This document shows positions 17,925 through 27,526 of a stretch of 64,000 nucleotides of DNA, piece by piece (position 1 is the stretch's first letter; each line of letters begins with the position of its first letter). The notes below the pieces were generated by a model, which had not been told where the DNA came from, ran no database searches, and was given only the letters and a program-made list of their open reading frames with translations. Source of the DNA: Bacteroidota bacterium (GTDB lineage Bacteria > Bacteroidota > Bacteroidia > Chitinophagales > Chitinophagaceae); NCBI GenBank assembly GCA_029573235.1, contig JAKQGX010000012.1, forward strand, positions 1 to 64,000. Reading direction: 5' to 3'. Made by a program: the position numbers and the translations under genes.

Positions 17925-18512
17925 TTAGTCAATAGTAAATTTCTTCGTAATTCTTTTGCCTTCACTGTTGATGTTAATTAAGTACACACCCTTTGCATAA
18001 GCTGTAACGTCAATGAGCAGTTGATCCGTTTTCGCATTTTCCGTTTGCTGCATTATCCTGCCATCAAGGGTTGTAATATTATAGCTGAAGTTCTTAGCTG
18101 AAGAGATTTTTATGTTCAACTGCTCAGAAGCCGGATTCGGAAATACCTGCACTACATCTTGTTTTGAAACCTCCCCTACTCCGGTAAGATTAGTAACCGT
18201 AAATGTTCCTGTCATCCCCATTGATTCGTGCGGAGTGCATTTGTATGAATACGTTCCTGCAACTGTAGGAATATACATATACGATGTAGCTGAAGAGCTT
18301 AATACCTCATCCCAAGACGCAGCCCCAGTTGGCACAGCAGTGCTAGTCGTGGTATGAAATCCGTCTACCCATTGAAAAATAACTGTATCTCCCAACTGTA
18401 TGGTTCCGGTGTTGGGTGTAAATGAGGTGCCACTTGCTTGAATAATGAGCTTGTTGGCAAAAGTGTTTACGGTAAGCAGCATAGCAATAGCGTAAAGTAG
18501 TGTTGATTTCAT
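17925..18512 (-). CDS. Small cupredoxin (plastocyanin-like) protein with T9SS sorting domain
   Basis: The start is the ATG at 18512 before the signal peptide (MKSTLLYAIAMLLTVNTFA); the longer frame from 18587 adds 25 unlikely residues. The mature protein is a compact cupredoxin: TIQLGDTVIFQW, His53 in GFHTT, and Cys92-x2-His95-x4-Met100, exactly the plastocyanin spacing of type 1 copper ligands. A T9SS type A tail follows (VFPNPASEQLNI, ending TID). It should be a surface-exposed or secreted blue copper electron carrier. It is the promoter-proximal gene of the nine-gene block. It shares GxHTTTST and SYSY/YxC motifs with the cupredoxin at 10174-11085. Confidence 0.87.
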   Translation of the reverse strand: MKSTLLYAIAMLLTVNTFANKLIIQASGTSFTPNTGTIQLGDTVIFQWVDGFHTTTSTAVPTGAASWDEVLSSSATSYMYIPTVAGTYSYKCTPHESMGMTGTFTVTNLTGVGEVSKQDVVQVFPNPASEQLNIKISSAKNFSYNITTLDGRIMQQTENAKTDQLLIDVTAYAKGVYLININSEGKRITKKFTID

Positions 18513-18890
18513 TTTTTTGTAGCTGTTTTTTTTGTTATTAAGATTGATTTCAAATGCAGAGATAGCACACATGGATAGAGACGACAAAAGAATTGCGCTT
18601 ATCAGGAAATATTATTAGTTGAATCGGGAAAATATGTTCCCGAGCCAAACTGAATGATCCGACACTTCAATAATCAACCTTGCTATTCGACTAACAAGCA
18701 ACAAAAAGACCTGAACAAATAAACGACAAAAGAACCCCAATAACTAGTTGCTCTTCTATACCAAATGTACATGACGGGGCATACAGCATTCGATTATATG
18801 ATATCAACTACTTTCATATTCCATCATGCGATGAACATCCATTTCTCTATTATTGGTTGGCATATCACCTACCGCCAAAGTGAAATATAT
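18513..18890. other. Upstream region of the cupredoxin/YceI block
   Basis: No gene is supported here. A hairpin with arms TCGGGAA (18624-18630) and TTCCCGA (18637-18643) lies about 110 bases upstream of the cupredoxin start and may be an operator or leader structure. A perfect minus-strand TACATTTG (-7 type) lies at 18762-18769, but no TTG is found at the expected distance upstream of it, so the promoter remains unassigned. Confidence 0.4.
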
Positions 18891-20342
18891 TTATTGCCAA
18901 CCGCCACCCAAGGATTTATACAAATCGATATGGTTATGAATACGGTTCATTTGAAAGTTAAGCAGCTCCAATTGCGCTTCCAGCTTGCTTTTCTGGGCAG
19001 CCACTATTTCTAAATACGTGGCATAACCGGTAAGGTATAAGTCTTCTGAAATTCCTACACCCTTATCTAACGCAATCACCTCATCCTTTTTAAGGGCAAT
19101 CAGTTTTTTATAGCTATCTATCCCAAACAAATGATTGGCTACTTCTTGGTAAGCATTGATTGCTACTTTTTGATAGTAAAAAAAGGCAGCCTTCTGCTCG
19201 GCAGTGTGTACCAAATATTGGGTACGCAATTGGCGTTGCTGAAAGAGAGGTGCCGAAACGCCACCCAACAACTGATTGCCTAATGATGCGGCAGTAAAAA
19301 GCAGGTTACCACTGAAAGCATTGAAGGCAAGATATCCTGATAAACTAACGCTGGGGAATAGGGCTGCACGAGCGGCAAGTGCATCTGCCTGACTGGCTTT
19401 TAATGTGGCAAAAGCTTGTTGCACATCCATACGCTTTGATAGCATATCAGTTGGAATACCGGCTTCTGTATAATCTTCAAAATGTAAATTAAACTTCATC
19501 AACTTGCTTCTTTTCACCTCACCGGTGTACTTACCTCTCAACTGATTGAGTTGATTTTCTAGGATCCGTATTTGCTGACGAATTTTATGCTTAGCGGTTT
19601 CGGTATTCAACATTTGTGCATTAAACTGCTGCACTGCCAGCTCCGTAGCCCTTCCGGCTTCTTTTTGTGATTCCACAATACGCAAGGCATGTTCTTGTAA
19701 CTTAATATTCTCATCAATAATGATAGATTCATTGTCGAGTGTGATGAGCTCATAATACAGTCGAGCCGTTTGCGCCACCAGCTGGCTCACCATCCAGTTT
19801 TTCCCTTGCTGAGAAGCGAGCAGTCGAGAACGAGCTGCTTTCTTTTGATAGTGCATCTTCCCCCAAAAATCTAATTCCCAAGTGCTACTCAAACCGAGCC
19901 AATAATTAGGTGTTGGGTGTGTGCCTACCATTTGGTCTTTACTCAACCCGGGAGTAGCATTTGTTTCTTGGTTACCCACTCCTTCCATCGTATATTTCCC
20001 ATAGGTAGTAGCACTGGCAGACCCCAATCCGCTAAGGGTAGGTGCAAAAGCCGTACGGGCACTGCGGAAATATGCACGAGACATCTCTATGTTTTGTATA
20101 GCTATATTGATGTCCATGTTATTTGTTAGCACTTCATCAATAAGCATACGAAGCAGGCTATCCTTATAAAAAGTAGCCATGGGCACCACCGCCATTGAGC
20201 TACTATCCGCACTGCTATTATTAAACGAAACGGGAACTGTATCACTAGGCTGTACCGTGGCATGTTTGGGAAGATTGCAAGACATCATCAATGACGCTCC
20301 CAAAGCCGTAGTGAATAATAAGAAACGATATGTTGGTGTCAT
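18891..20342 (-). CDS. Outer membrane efflux lipoprotein (TolC/NodT family)
   Basis: A 483-residue outer membrane factor. It has a lipoprotein signal (GASLMMS-Cys), two outer membrane efflux protein repeats rich in long helices, and typical segments such as NYWLGLSSTWELDFWGK, RSRLLASQQGKNW and RMDVQQAFATLKASQADALAARAA. As a trimer it forms the channel through which the RND pump expels its substrate. It begins one base after the RND pump stop codon and is the last gene of the three-gene operon. Confidence 0.93.
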   Translation of the reverse strand: MTPTYRFLLFTTALGASLMMSCNLPKHATVQPSDTVPVSFNNSSADSSSMAVVPMATFYKDSLLRMLIDEVLTNNMDINIAIQNIEMSRAYFRSARTAFAPTLSGLGSASATTYGKYTMEGVGNQETNATPGLSKDQMVGTHPTPNYWLGLSSTWELDFWGKMHYQKKAARSRLLASQQGKNWMVSQLVAQTARLYYELITLDNESIIIDENIKLQEHALRIVESQKEAGRATELAVQQFNAQMLNTETAKHKIRQQIRILENQLNQLRGKYTGEVKRSKLMKFNLHFEDYTEAGIPTDMLSKRMDVQQAFATLKASQADALAARAALFPSVSLSGYLAFNAFSGNLLFTAASLGNQLLGGVSAPLFQQRQLRTQYLVHTAEQKAAFFYYQKVAINAYQEVANHLFGIDSYKKLIALKKDEVIALDKGVGISEDLYLTGYATYLEIVAAQKSKLEAQLELLNFQMNRIHNHIDLYKSLGGGWQ

Positions 20343-20343
20343 A

Positions 20344-23300
20344 CTAATTTGAAGTTTGGTGGGTGATAGTATCCGATTTTTTTCTTTTCATTTTTTCTTC
20401 CATGAGGCTAAAGAGCACGTATAGCCCCGGTATGATGAGCACGCCGAAAAGAGTGCCAATCAACATGCCGCCGGCTGCCGCTGTGCCTATAGAACGATTG
20501 CCCATAGCCCCTGCGCCGGTAGCGACACACAAAGGCAATAAACCGGCAATAAATGCAAACGAGGTCATGAGGATGGGGCGAAGACGCTGCACTGCCCCTT
20601 CGATGGCGGCTTCTGCAAATCGTAATCCTTCATTTCTTCGCTGCACGGCAAACTCTACAATCAGGATGGCATTTTTACCCAACAAACCAATCAGCATCAC
20701 CAAGGCAACCTGTGCATAAATATTGTTTTCTAATCCGGCCAATTTCAAGGATAAAAAGGCACCGAAGATGCCTGCAGGTAAACTCAATATCACCGGTAAT
20801 GGCAACAAAAAGCTTTCGTACTGCGCCGCGAGCAATAGGTACACAAACACTATACAAATCAAAAAAATGAACACTGTTTGATTGCCGGATAATATCTCCT
20901 CGCGGGTCATACCACTCCACTCATACGAATAGCCTTTGGGCAATTTTTCTGCTGCCATTTTTTCTACAGCTTTTATCACGTCTCCACTACTGTAACCCTT
21001 AGCAGGCGAGCCATTGATCATAGCAGAGAAATACATGTTATAGCGGGTTAACTGCTCCGGACCATAGATACGCTCCAATTTGATGAAGGTAGAATAGGGC
21101 ACCATCTCTCCCCGATTGTTTTTGACATAAAGCTTTAAGATATCATCTGGTGCCATGCGATATTCTGGACCGGCTTGCACCATCACTTTATACATTTGAT
21201 TGAAACGAATAAAGTTGGTAGCGTAATAACTACCCAACAATGTTTGTAAGGTACTCATCGCATTGTCTGCCGAAACGCCTTTCTTAGCTGCAATGCTAGG
21301 GTCTATATGAATGAGGTATTGAGGAAACGACGCATCAAAACTGGTAAAGGCATTTGTCACCTCCGGACTTTCATTGAGATCTTGCACAAACTGTTTGGTA
21401 ACGGCGGCTGTTTGTGTGATATCTCCTTTGCCCGTCTTATCTAATAAACGTAATTCAAAACCGCTGGTATTACCGAATCCCGGTACGGTAGGCGGTGCGA
21501 ATATTTCAATTTCGGCATCGTGAATGTTCACCACTTTTTGATTGAGAATGGCTATGATTTCATCTACATTTTTGCTTCTGTCATCCCACGATTTTAGATT
21601 AATCATTCCCATCCCATAAGAAGCACCGGCTATCTCATTGACTAAGCTATAACCGGCAAGTGTCGTGATGTTTTCTACTTCAGATAGTTCTTTGGATAGG
21701 TCTGTAATCTGATCCAACACCTTCTCGGTACGCTCCATCGTAGCTCCCGGAGGTGTCGTCACGTTCACATATATCATGCCTTGGTCTTCTGTAGGGATAA
21801 AGCCTCCTGGCAGAATAGCCGCAGCGCCCCAAGTAATCAAAAAAGAAACCACTAGCGCCACCAATGTAACGCTTCTTCTTGAAACAATCTTTGATAAGAA
21901 GCGTTGATATGTATTGTTAGTCGCATCAAAGCGTTCATTAAAGGCATGGAAAAAACGTTGTAAGATAGACTGTGGACGTTTATTGTGATGGGGGTTATGC
22001 TTCAGCAACAAGGCGCAAAGAGCAGGGGTAAGTGTTAACGCATTGATACCAGATATTACAATAGATATGGCCAAGGTTAAAGAAAACTGACGATAGAAAA
22101 TGCCCACCGGCCCACTTAAGAAAGCAACCGGAATAAACACTGCCGACATCACCAAAGTAATAGATATTAACGCACCGGTTATCTCTTTCATAGCTTCAAT
22201 AGTAGCCTCCATTGCCGGCATATTTTTCGTTACCATTTTGAGATGCACCGCTTCTACCACTACAATAGCATTATCTACTACAATACCGATAGCTAACACA
22301 AGGGCAAATAAGGTAAGTAGATTAATAGAGAAGCCCATCAATAACATAAAGGCAAGAGTACCAATCAAGGCTACCGGTACAGCCAAAGCTGGTATCAGTG
22401 TAGAGCGAAAATCTTGTAAGAACAAGAAAACCACCAAAGACACCAGGATAAAAGCTTCAATTAATGTATGAAGTACCTCTTCTATCGAAGCATCTAAAAA
22501 TCGGGAAACATCATAGGCTAAGTTGTATTCCATGCCCGGAGGAAAAGTGGTTTCTTTCAACAATGCCATGCGGGATTTGATATTGTCAATCACCTCGCTG
22601 GCATTGGAGCCCGGGCGTTGTTTTATCATGATAGATGCTGATGGGCGACCATCGGTTTTAGACACCATGTTATAACTCATCGAGCCGAATACTACATCTG
22701 CTACATCCTTCAATCGCAGCACCGATCCGTCTTTATCAGCACGCAATACCAAGTCTTCATATTGTTCAGGAGTATTTAGTTTACCCGTATATCGAAGTAC
22801 GTATTGTAGTGCTTGCTTGTTTTTGCCCGAGCTTTCGCCTGTCTTTCCGGGAGCCGCTTCCACATTCTGTTCGCGTAGTGCTTGTATGATATCATCTGCC
22901 GACAAATCATAGATTAATAGTTTCTCCGGCTTCAACCAAACGCGCATGGCATATTCTTGCTGCCCCATAATCTCGGCACGCCCCACACCATCTATACGTT
23001 TCAGTTCTTGAAGAATATTGATATCCGTAAAGTTGAAAATAAACTGCTCGTCTGCCGTAGTATCCGTACTGGTGAGGTTTAGATACATCAACATACTGTT
23101 TACTTCTTTTTCTGTAGTAACTCCGGCTTTGATAACCTCTTCGGGCAATTCGTCCAATACGGTGGTCACACGATTTTGCACGTTTACGGCGGCTAAATCC
23201 GGGTCGGTACCCACATTGAAGAATACTGTAATCATGGTGATACCATCATTGCTAGTAACGGTGGACATATAGGTCATGCCGGGCACCCCATTGATAGCTC

Positions 23301-23499
23301 TTTCAATGGGCATGGCAACTGCTTTTGCCGATACATCTGCGTTGGCACCGGTATATTTTGCAGTTACTACTACCGAAGGGGGTACGATATCGGGGAATTG
23401 TGTAACCGGCAGTTGAAACAATGCCAATACACCTACTAAGGTTATGATGATGGAGATGACTAACGATAATATTGGTCGTCTGATGAAAGTTTCTACCAT
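20344..23499 (-). CDS. RND multidrug efflux pump, HAE1 family permease
   Basis: A 1051-residue inner membrane pump of the AcrB/MexB type. It has 12 expected membrane helices. The N-terminus MVETFIRRPILSLVISIIIT is typical of the family, and helix 4 carries the proton-relay pair in GIVVDNAIVVVEAV (about residue 408). Large periplasmic loops contain the porter and docking regions. It exports hydrophobic compounds such as drugs, detergents or bile-like molecules; the substrate cannot be told from sequence. It sits between the membrane fusion protein gene (88 bases upstream) and the outer membrane factor gene (one base downstream). Confidence 0.96.
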   Translation of the reverse strand: MVETFIRRPILSLVISIIITLVGVLALFQLPVTQFPDIVPPSVVVTAKYTGANADVSAKAVAMPIERAINGVPGMTYMSTVTSNDGITMITVFFNVGTDPDLAAVNVQNRVTTVLDELPEEVIKAGVTTEKEVNSMLMYLNLTSTDTTADEQFIFNFTDINILQELKRIDGVGRAEIMGQQEYAMRVWLKPEKLLIYDLSADDIIQALREQNVEAAPGKTGESSGKNKQALQYVLRYTGKLNTPEQYEDLVLRADKDGSVLRLKDVADVVFGSMSYNMVSKTDGRPSASIMIKQRPGSNASEVIDNIKSRMALLKETTFPPGMEYNLAYDVSRFLDASIEEVLHTLIEAFILVSLVVFLFLQDFRSTLIPALAVPVALIGTLAFMLLMGFSINLLTLFALVLAIGIVVDNAIVVVEAVHLKMVTKNMPAMEATIEAMKEITGALISITLVMSAVFIPVAFLSGPVGIFYRQFSLTLAISIVISGINALTLTPALCALLLKHNPHHNKRPQSILQRFFHAFNERFDATNNTYQRFLSKIVSRRSVTLVALVVSFLITWGAAAILPGGFIPTEDQGMIYVNVTTPPGATMERTEKVLDQITDLSKELSEVENITTLAGYSLVNEIAGASYGMGMINLKSWDDRSKNVDEIIAILNQKVVNIHDAEIEIFAPPTVPGFGNTSGFELRLLDKTGKGDITQTAAVTKQFVQDLNESPEVTNAFTSFDASFPQYLIHIDPSIAAKKGVSADNAMSTLQTLLGSYYATNFIRFNQMYKVMVQAGPEYRMAPDDILKLYVKNNRGEMVPYSTFIKLERIYGPEQLTRYNMYFSAMINGSPAKGYSSGDVIKAVEKMAAEKLPKGYSYEWSGMTREEILSGNQTVFIFLICIVFVYLLLAAQYESFLLPLPVILSLPAGIFGAFLSLKLAGLENNIYAQVALVMLIGLLGKNAILIVEFAVQRRNEGLRFAEAAIEGAVQRLRPILMTSFAFIAGLLPLCVATGAGAMGNRSIGTAAAGGMLIGTLFGVLIIPGLYVLFSLMEEKMKRKKSDTITHQTSN

Positions 23500-23586
23500 G
23501 GTAAATAAGATGATGAACTATGAGGAGGGTTGGCATCCTCACTTTCACGAATGGTTATTAATATGATTGTTTTATTCGGTCGATAA

Positions 23587-24669
23587 TCAGAGTATTGGGG
23601 TTATCTTTTCGCCTTCTCGAATAGATTGTATTCCTTCATAGATAATTGTATCGCCCGCATGCAGCCCATTGTTGATGATATAATAATCCTTCACACGATG
23701 CACCGGATTAAATTCCCTCATACGCACTATATTGCCTTTATCCAATACAAAAACGTAGTACTTATCTTGAATTTCTAACGCCGACTTTTGAGGTACCAAC
23801 ATCACTTTGGCACTAGTTTGCTCGATGATGACACTAGCCGTAGAGCCATGGCGTAATATCTTTTGAGGATTGGGAAAGTCTGCACGGATAGCTATCGAAC
23901 CGGTGTTTTCATCAATCTCACTTTCGGAGGCCACAATCTTTCCCGGATAAGAATATACCGTTCCGTCAGAGAGTTCCAAACGAACGGGGCGTTGTCCAAT
24001 CTCGCTCGGTGTGTCTGATTTCACATGCCTCAAGTATTCGTTTTCGGAGAGATGGAAGTAAGCAAGCACCGAATGTATATCCGACAGGGTGGTGAGCAAG
24101 GAACCCTCTGCCAATATACTACCGGCTTTGAGTGGCAATCGATCAATCACTCCGTCAAAGGGGGCGTAAATTTTAGTATAGGAAATATGCTTTAGTACAG
24201 CTGCTTTTGCCGAACGCAATTCTTCAATCTTTGCATTGGCGGCATTGTATTTTGCCTCTGCTAAATCAAGTTCGGTCTCGGAAATAATTTTTTTATCTAC
24301 CAGTTTCTTTACTCGCTCCACCTCTACTTGCGCCACTTTTGCTTCTGCAATAGCACTGTTCAACGCCGCATTGGCTTTCGAATGTGCTATCTGTAATTCA
24401 TCATCATTAATGCTAAACAGCAATTGTCCTTTATGAACCGTTTCTCCTTCATCTACATGAATATGTTCCAGACTTCCGGCAAAGCGGTTTCTTATTTCCA
24501 CATTCTTTCGGGCTTGTATCTCTGCCACATAGCGAATTTCTAAAGTGGTGTCTTTTTGCTGTAGGGTGTAAACCGGATAGGATTTGGGTGCGGTTACTTT
24601 TTCTTTTTCTTTGGTATCCTTGCAAGATAGCAGCAATAGCAAAGCAGCTGGAAGTATGATATGCTTCAT
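23587..24669 (-). CDS. RND efflux membrane fusion lipoprotein
   Basis: A 360-residue periplasmic adaptor with a lipoprotein signal (LLLLLS-Cys at about residue 16). It shows the biotinyl-lipoyl-like segment IHVDEGETVHKGQLLFSIND, an alpha-helical hairpin rich in Ala/Glu/Lys, and a second lipoyl half (IYAPFDGVIDRLPLKAGSIL). It links the RND pump to the outer membrane channel. It is the first gene of the operon. No convincing promoter was recognised in the 196 bases upstream. Confidence 0.93.
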   Translation of the reverse strand: MKHIILPAALLLLLSCKDTKEKEKVTAPKSYPVYTLQQKDTTLEIRYVAEIQARKNVEIRNRFAGSLEHIHVDEGETVHKGQLLFSINDDELQIAHSKANAALNSAIAEAKVAQVEVERVKKLVDKKIISETELDLAEAKYNAANAKIEELRSAKAAVLKHISYTKIYAPFDGVIDRLPLKAGSILAEGSLLTTLSDIHSVLAYFHLSENEYLRHVKSDTPSEIGQRPVRLELSDGTVYSYPGKIVASESEIDENTGSIAIRADFPNPQKILRHGSTASVIIEQTSAKVMLVPQKSALEIQDKYYVFVLDKGNIVRMREFNPVHRVKDYYIINNGLHAGDTIIYEGIQSIREGEKITPIL

Positions 24670-24865
24670 TTCTATTTTTTATTCGTGTAAATATTTGCGC
24701 AGCCTCTACGGAGGTAACGAAACGATGGTGTCAAAAAAATTTTAGGAGTGCCTTCAGCCTTTCGGCAAAAGCGAGAAGTGTGCGTGGTGAAGTGGCTACT
24801 ATCGTTGTACCTAGATAGTTGCTAAACGAATACACTCATGCACCAAAATGAGGGAAGGTGAAATA

Positions 24866-25246
24866 TCACCAGTGGTAATGCTTGGGAAAAAGCAGGCAGT
24901 TGATATAACTGAGGAAATACTCGGAATACACCCAATATGCCGCAATTTGCGACTGGGTAGCATTGTCCAGCAAAGCTGCATCTAGGTATTGATAAGGAGG
25001 TGCTTCGCATTTTATGCGTACTACATTAGAAATTTTAGTACGATTGTGGCGTGTCAGAAAATGAACATCCTTCCCTGCTTCATTTGTTTCAAATAGAAAA
25101 TGGGAAACTTCCGCATAGTCATTAAATGCACATGCGTGATTGTCGGAAGTAGTACTATTATTTACAGCACTATGTGCTTTTGCAGAAACCTGCAAAAGAC
25201 AGATGAAAAACACCACCACAGCCTGTACAATAGGACGTACTCGCAT
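24866..25246 (-). CDS. Small secreted protein of unknown function
   Basis: A 126-residue product. The N-terminal 22-25 residues (RPIVQAVVVFFICLLQVSAKA) look like a signal peptide. The rest is unfamiliar, with two cysteines, several histidines and a His-rich end (FPKHYHW). It could be a periplasmic protein, perhaps metal-binding, but no family was recognised. It is a single gene between the efflux operon and rnhB, which it faces divergently across 154 bases. The signal peptide and absence of a competing gene support it as real. Confidence 0.55.
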   Translation of the reverse strand: MRVRPIVQAVVVFFICLLQVSAKAHSAVNNSTTSDNHACAFNDYAEVSHFLFETNEAGKDVHFLTRHNRTKISNVVRIKCEAPPYQYLDAALLDNATQSQIAAYWVYSEYFLSYINCLLFPKHYHW

Positions 25247-25368
25247 AAAAAATTGTGCAAAGGAACGGCATTTTTTCCGTTGGCATTTTTCTACTTCAAT
25301 AATCTATTGTTAAACTTATTCGTTTGTCATTCTTTTCGGCTCCTTCTTTCACAACCGTTTTCATTGGT

Positions 25369-25376
25369 TATTTTTG
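25369..25376 (+). promoter_or_regulatory. Candidate -7 promoter element for rnhB
   Basis: TATTTTTG matches the TAnnTTTG consensus perfectly and lies 24 bases before the start codon. No good TTG is found at the usual -33 position, so only the -7 half is supported. Confidence 0.45.
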
Positions 25377-25400
25377 AGTCGGGCAATACTATCATAATCA

Positions 25401-25994
25401 TTGAACCATTTTTTTCATCCCTCATTAATAGAAGCCGGCTGTGATGAAGCTGGCAGAGGTTGTCTTGCCGGACCGGTCTTTGCTGCGGCGGTTATCTTGC
25501 CCAAGCATGCCATCCATCCATTGCTCAACGATAGCAAGCAACTGACCGAACAAGAGCGTTACACCCTGCGACCAATTATTGAACAAGAAGCATTGAGTTT
25601 TGCAGTTGCCGCCATCGACCACGAAGAAATAGACCGAATCAACATCTTGCAAGCAAGCATCAAAGCCATGCACCTAGCCGTTGATAAGCTATCCATACAA
25701 CCGGAGTTATTGCTCATTGATGGCAATCGGTTTAAACCTTATTTGGGCATCGCTCATCAAACCATTGTAGGGGGTGATGCCAAATATGCGTCAATAGCCG
25801 CTGCCAGCATCTTAGCCAAAACCTATCGGGATGATTACATGATTGCCTTGCATGAAACCTATCCGCAGTACGACTGGAAACAAAACAAAGGATACGGCAC
25901 CGTGCACCACCGTCAGATGATAAAGACTCATGGGCTTTCTGCCTTTCATCGAAAGACCTTTAAAGTAAACCTGAATAACTTGGTTGAAGAATAG
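25401..25994 (+). CDS. rnhB: Ribonuclease HII
   Basis: A 197-residue enzyme that cuts the RNA strand of RNA-DNA hybrids and starts ribonucleotide excision repair. Catalytic motifs are visible: Asp15-Glu16 in GCDEAGRGCLAGP, and the later LLIDGNRF (third Asp). The GDAKYASIAAASILAKTYRD block is typical of type 2 RNases H, and the length is normal. The start is a TTG: an in-frame TAA lies two codons upstream and no ATG or GTG occurs before the catalytic motif. It stands alone and converges on the histidine kinase gene. Confidence 0.96.
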   Translation: MNHFFHPSLIEAGCDEAGRGCLAGPVFAAAVILPKHAIHPLLNDSKQLTEQERYTLRPIIEQEALSFAVAAIDHEEIDRINILQASIKAMHLAVDKLSIQPELLLIDGNRFKPYLGIAHQTIVGGDAKYASIAAASILAKTYRDDYMIALHETYPQYDWKQNKGYGTVHHRQMIKTHGLSAFHRKTFKVNLNNLVEE

Positions 25995-26021
25995 TCATTG
26001 CCTTTGATATACATCCTTCCT

Positions 26022-26987
26022 TTACACAACCGGAATGGCTATCTCAAAAATGGCTCCTGTAGGTTGATTATCTTTTATAGTAATCGTTCCTTTATGTTCT
26101 TTAATAACCTTTGCTGTAAGATAAAGCCCCAGCCCAGTTCCTTTTGATGTGCGAACGTTTTCATTGCCGATACGATAAAACTTCCGAAAAACTTTTGGCT
26201 TCTCTGCATCAGGTATTCCCAAACCACTATCAATTACTCGCAAGTACGCGTATTGCTTTTTTACGAAGCAATGGAGTTCAACCCTTGCTGTTGAATACTT
26301 AAGAGCATTGGTCACCAAGTTGTAGATGGCCATTTGCAGCATGAGTTTGTCGGCTTGTATCCATGCATGGGCAGCATGTAAGTTGAGGAATATCCTGTCG
26401 GGGTAGCGTTGTTGATAAGGGGCAATAATGTGCGCTATCAATTCATTGAAATTAATTTTTTCAAACACAGGGCGGTATTGGTTGCCCTCCATTTGCGAGG
26501 TGAGAAGTATATTATTGCACAAGTCATTCAGCCGGTCGCTTTCTTGAATACAGTTTTGCACCATTTGCTTTTGTTGCGCTTCTTCCAATCGGCGTTTTTC
26601 TAATGTTTGCAAGTTTAGTTTGATGGCGGCAATAGGTGATTTCAGTTCGTGGGTAACGGATAGCATAAAGTTGTTTTGCTGCAACGATAGCCTTGCCCCT
26701 CTACGATAGGAAGAATACACCACACCGGCACCAATGCATATTACCAACAAAAACGTAATACCCTCGCCGGTGTATTGATGGAGGCGGCGATCACGTTTTT
26801 CTTGCAATGTTTTTTTATCGCTATTAAATAAGGCGGTATAACGGCTACTATCTACTTGAGAACGTAAGTGCAATAATTCTTGGTGGTAGATAATCTCGCT
26901 CTGCCGATAGAGGCTAAACCCCCAAAATAGCAAGGCTGCTACAACGTAGGCAAACAAGGTCAGGTATAATGTCGTAAACAAGCGCAT
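26022..26987 (-). CDS. Membrane sensor histidine kinase (orphan, HisKA type)
   Basis: A 321-residue kinase with membrane helices at about 8-26 and 77-94 flanking a short periplasmic loop, and no HAMP domain. The HisKA domain has His113 in SVTHELKSPIAAIKL. The ATPase domain shows the N box (LVTNALKYS), G1 (DSGLGIP) and G2 (GTGLGLYL). No response regulator gene is adjacent. It is co-transcribed with gldH: the gldH stop and this start overlap as TGATG. This links the kinase to gliding or envelope genes at least by expression. Confidence 0.92.
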   Translation of the reverse strand: MRLFTTLYLTLFAYVVAALLFWGFSLYRQSEIIYHQELLHLRSQVDSSRYTALFNSDKKTLQEKRDRRLHQYTGEGITFLLVICIGAGVVYSSYRRGARLSLQQNNFMLSVTHELKSPIAAIKLNLQTLEKRRLEEAQQKQMVQNCIQESDRLNDLCNNILLTSQMEGNQYRPVFEKINFNELIAHIIAPYQQRYPDRIFLNLHAAHAWIQADKLMLQMAIYNLVTNALKYSTARVELHCFVKKQYAYLRVIDSGLGIPDAEKPKVFRKFYRIGNENVRTSKGTGLGLYLTAKVIKEHKGTITIKDNQPTGAIFEIAIPVV

Positions 26988-27526
26988 CAGGTCTTATTTA
27001 CAGGCAATTTACGATGTCCCCATTTGGCTACCCGCAATCCAATGTGCAGGATTTCGGGGAGTGGGTCGATGCGCATATTTTGCTCCAGACGTACTTCGTA
27101 TTTACCGGGGCGTGTAAAAATCATCGGGCGATCTTCTTTGGTAATCGGCATGCGCTGTTCCCATATTTCGCCCATGCCACGCCCCAGCCATTTACCGGAT
27201 TTTTCTGCTAAGGGTATCTCTACCCTCGACTGCTGAAATGCCGTATCGCCAGGCTGTTTGGTGGATATTTGCAACCAAATATTCGAATATGGATAGGCGT
27301 CGGTATGGCGTATCAAGAAGTATAAATGATATAATGAGGCAGTATCCGTTATCTCAAATGTAAAGGTGGGTTGGTTTTTATAATGCCATTCATTGCGGGG
27401 CAATGCCTCTGTCTTTTGGTAATAAGGCGACGACATACACCCTGCCATCATCCATGCAGTAAGGCATATCCAACAGCCGGAGATAATGGTTTGGCACAGG
27501 CTACGGGTACGTTGATTATAATACAT
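26987..27526 (-). CDS. gldH: Gliding motility lipoprotein GldH
   Basis: A 179-residue lipoprotein with signal and lipobox (WMMAG-Cys). The mature sequence carries the GldH pattern: NEWHYKNQPTFTFEITD, RHTDAYPYSNIWLQI and GKWLGRGMGEIWEQRMPI. GldH is needed for gliding and T9SS-dependent surface protein function in Flavobacterium (family knowledge). Its start overlaps the end of yicC by 11 bases, and its stop overlaps the kinase start, so yicC, gldH and the kinase form one operon. Confidence 0.9.
   Translation of the reverse strand: MYYNQRTRSLCQTIISGCWICLTAWMMAGCMSSPYYQKTEALPRNEWHYKNQPTFTFEITDTASLYHLYFLIRHTDAYPYSNIWLQISTKQPGDTAFQQSRVEIPLAEKSGKWLGRGMGEIWEQRMPITKEDRPMIFTRPGKYEVRLEQNMRIDPLPEILHIGLRVAKWGHRKLPVNKT

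Noticed and set aside
18765-19013. 82-codon plus-strand frame upstream of and overlapping the efflux channel gene end.
   Set aside because: Half of it is antisense to the TolC-like gene and there is no promoter or protein feature.
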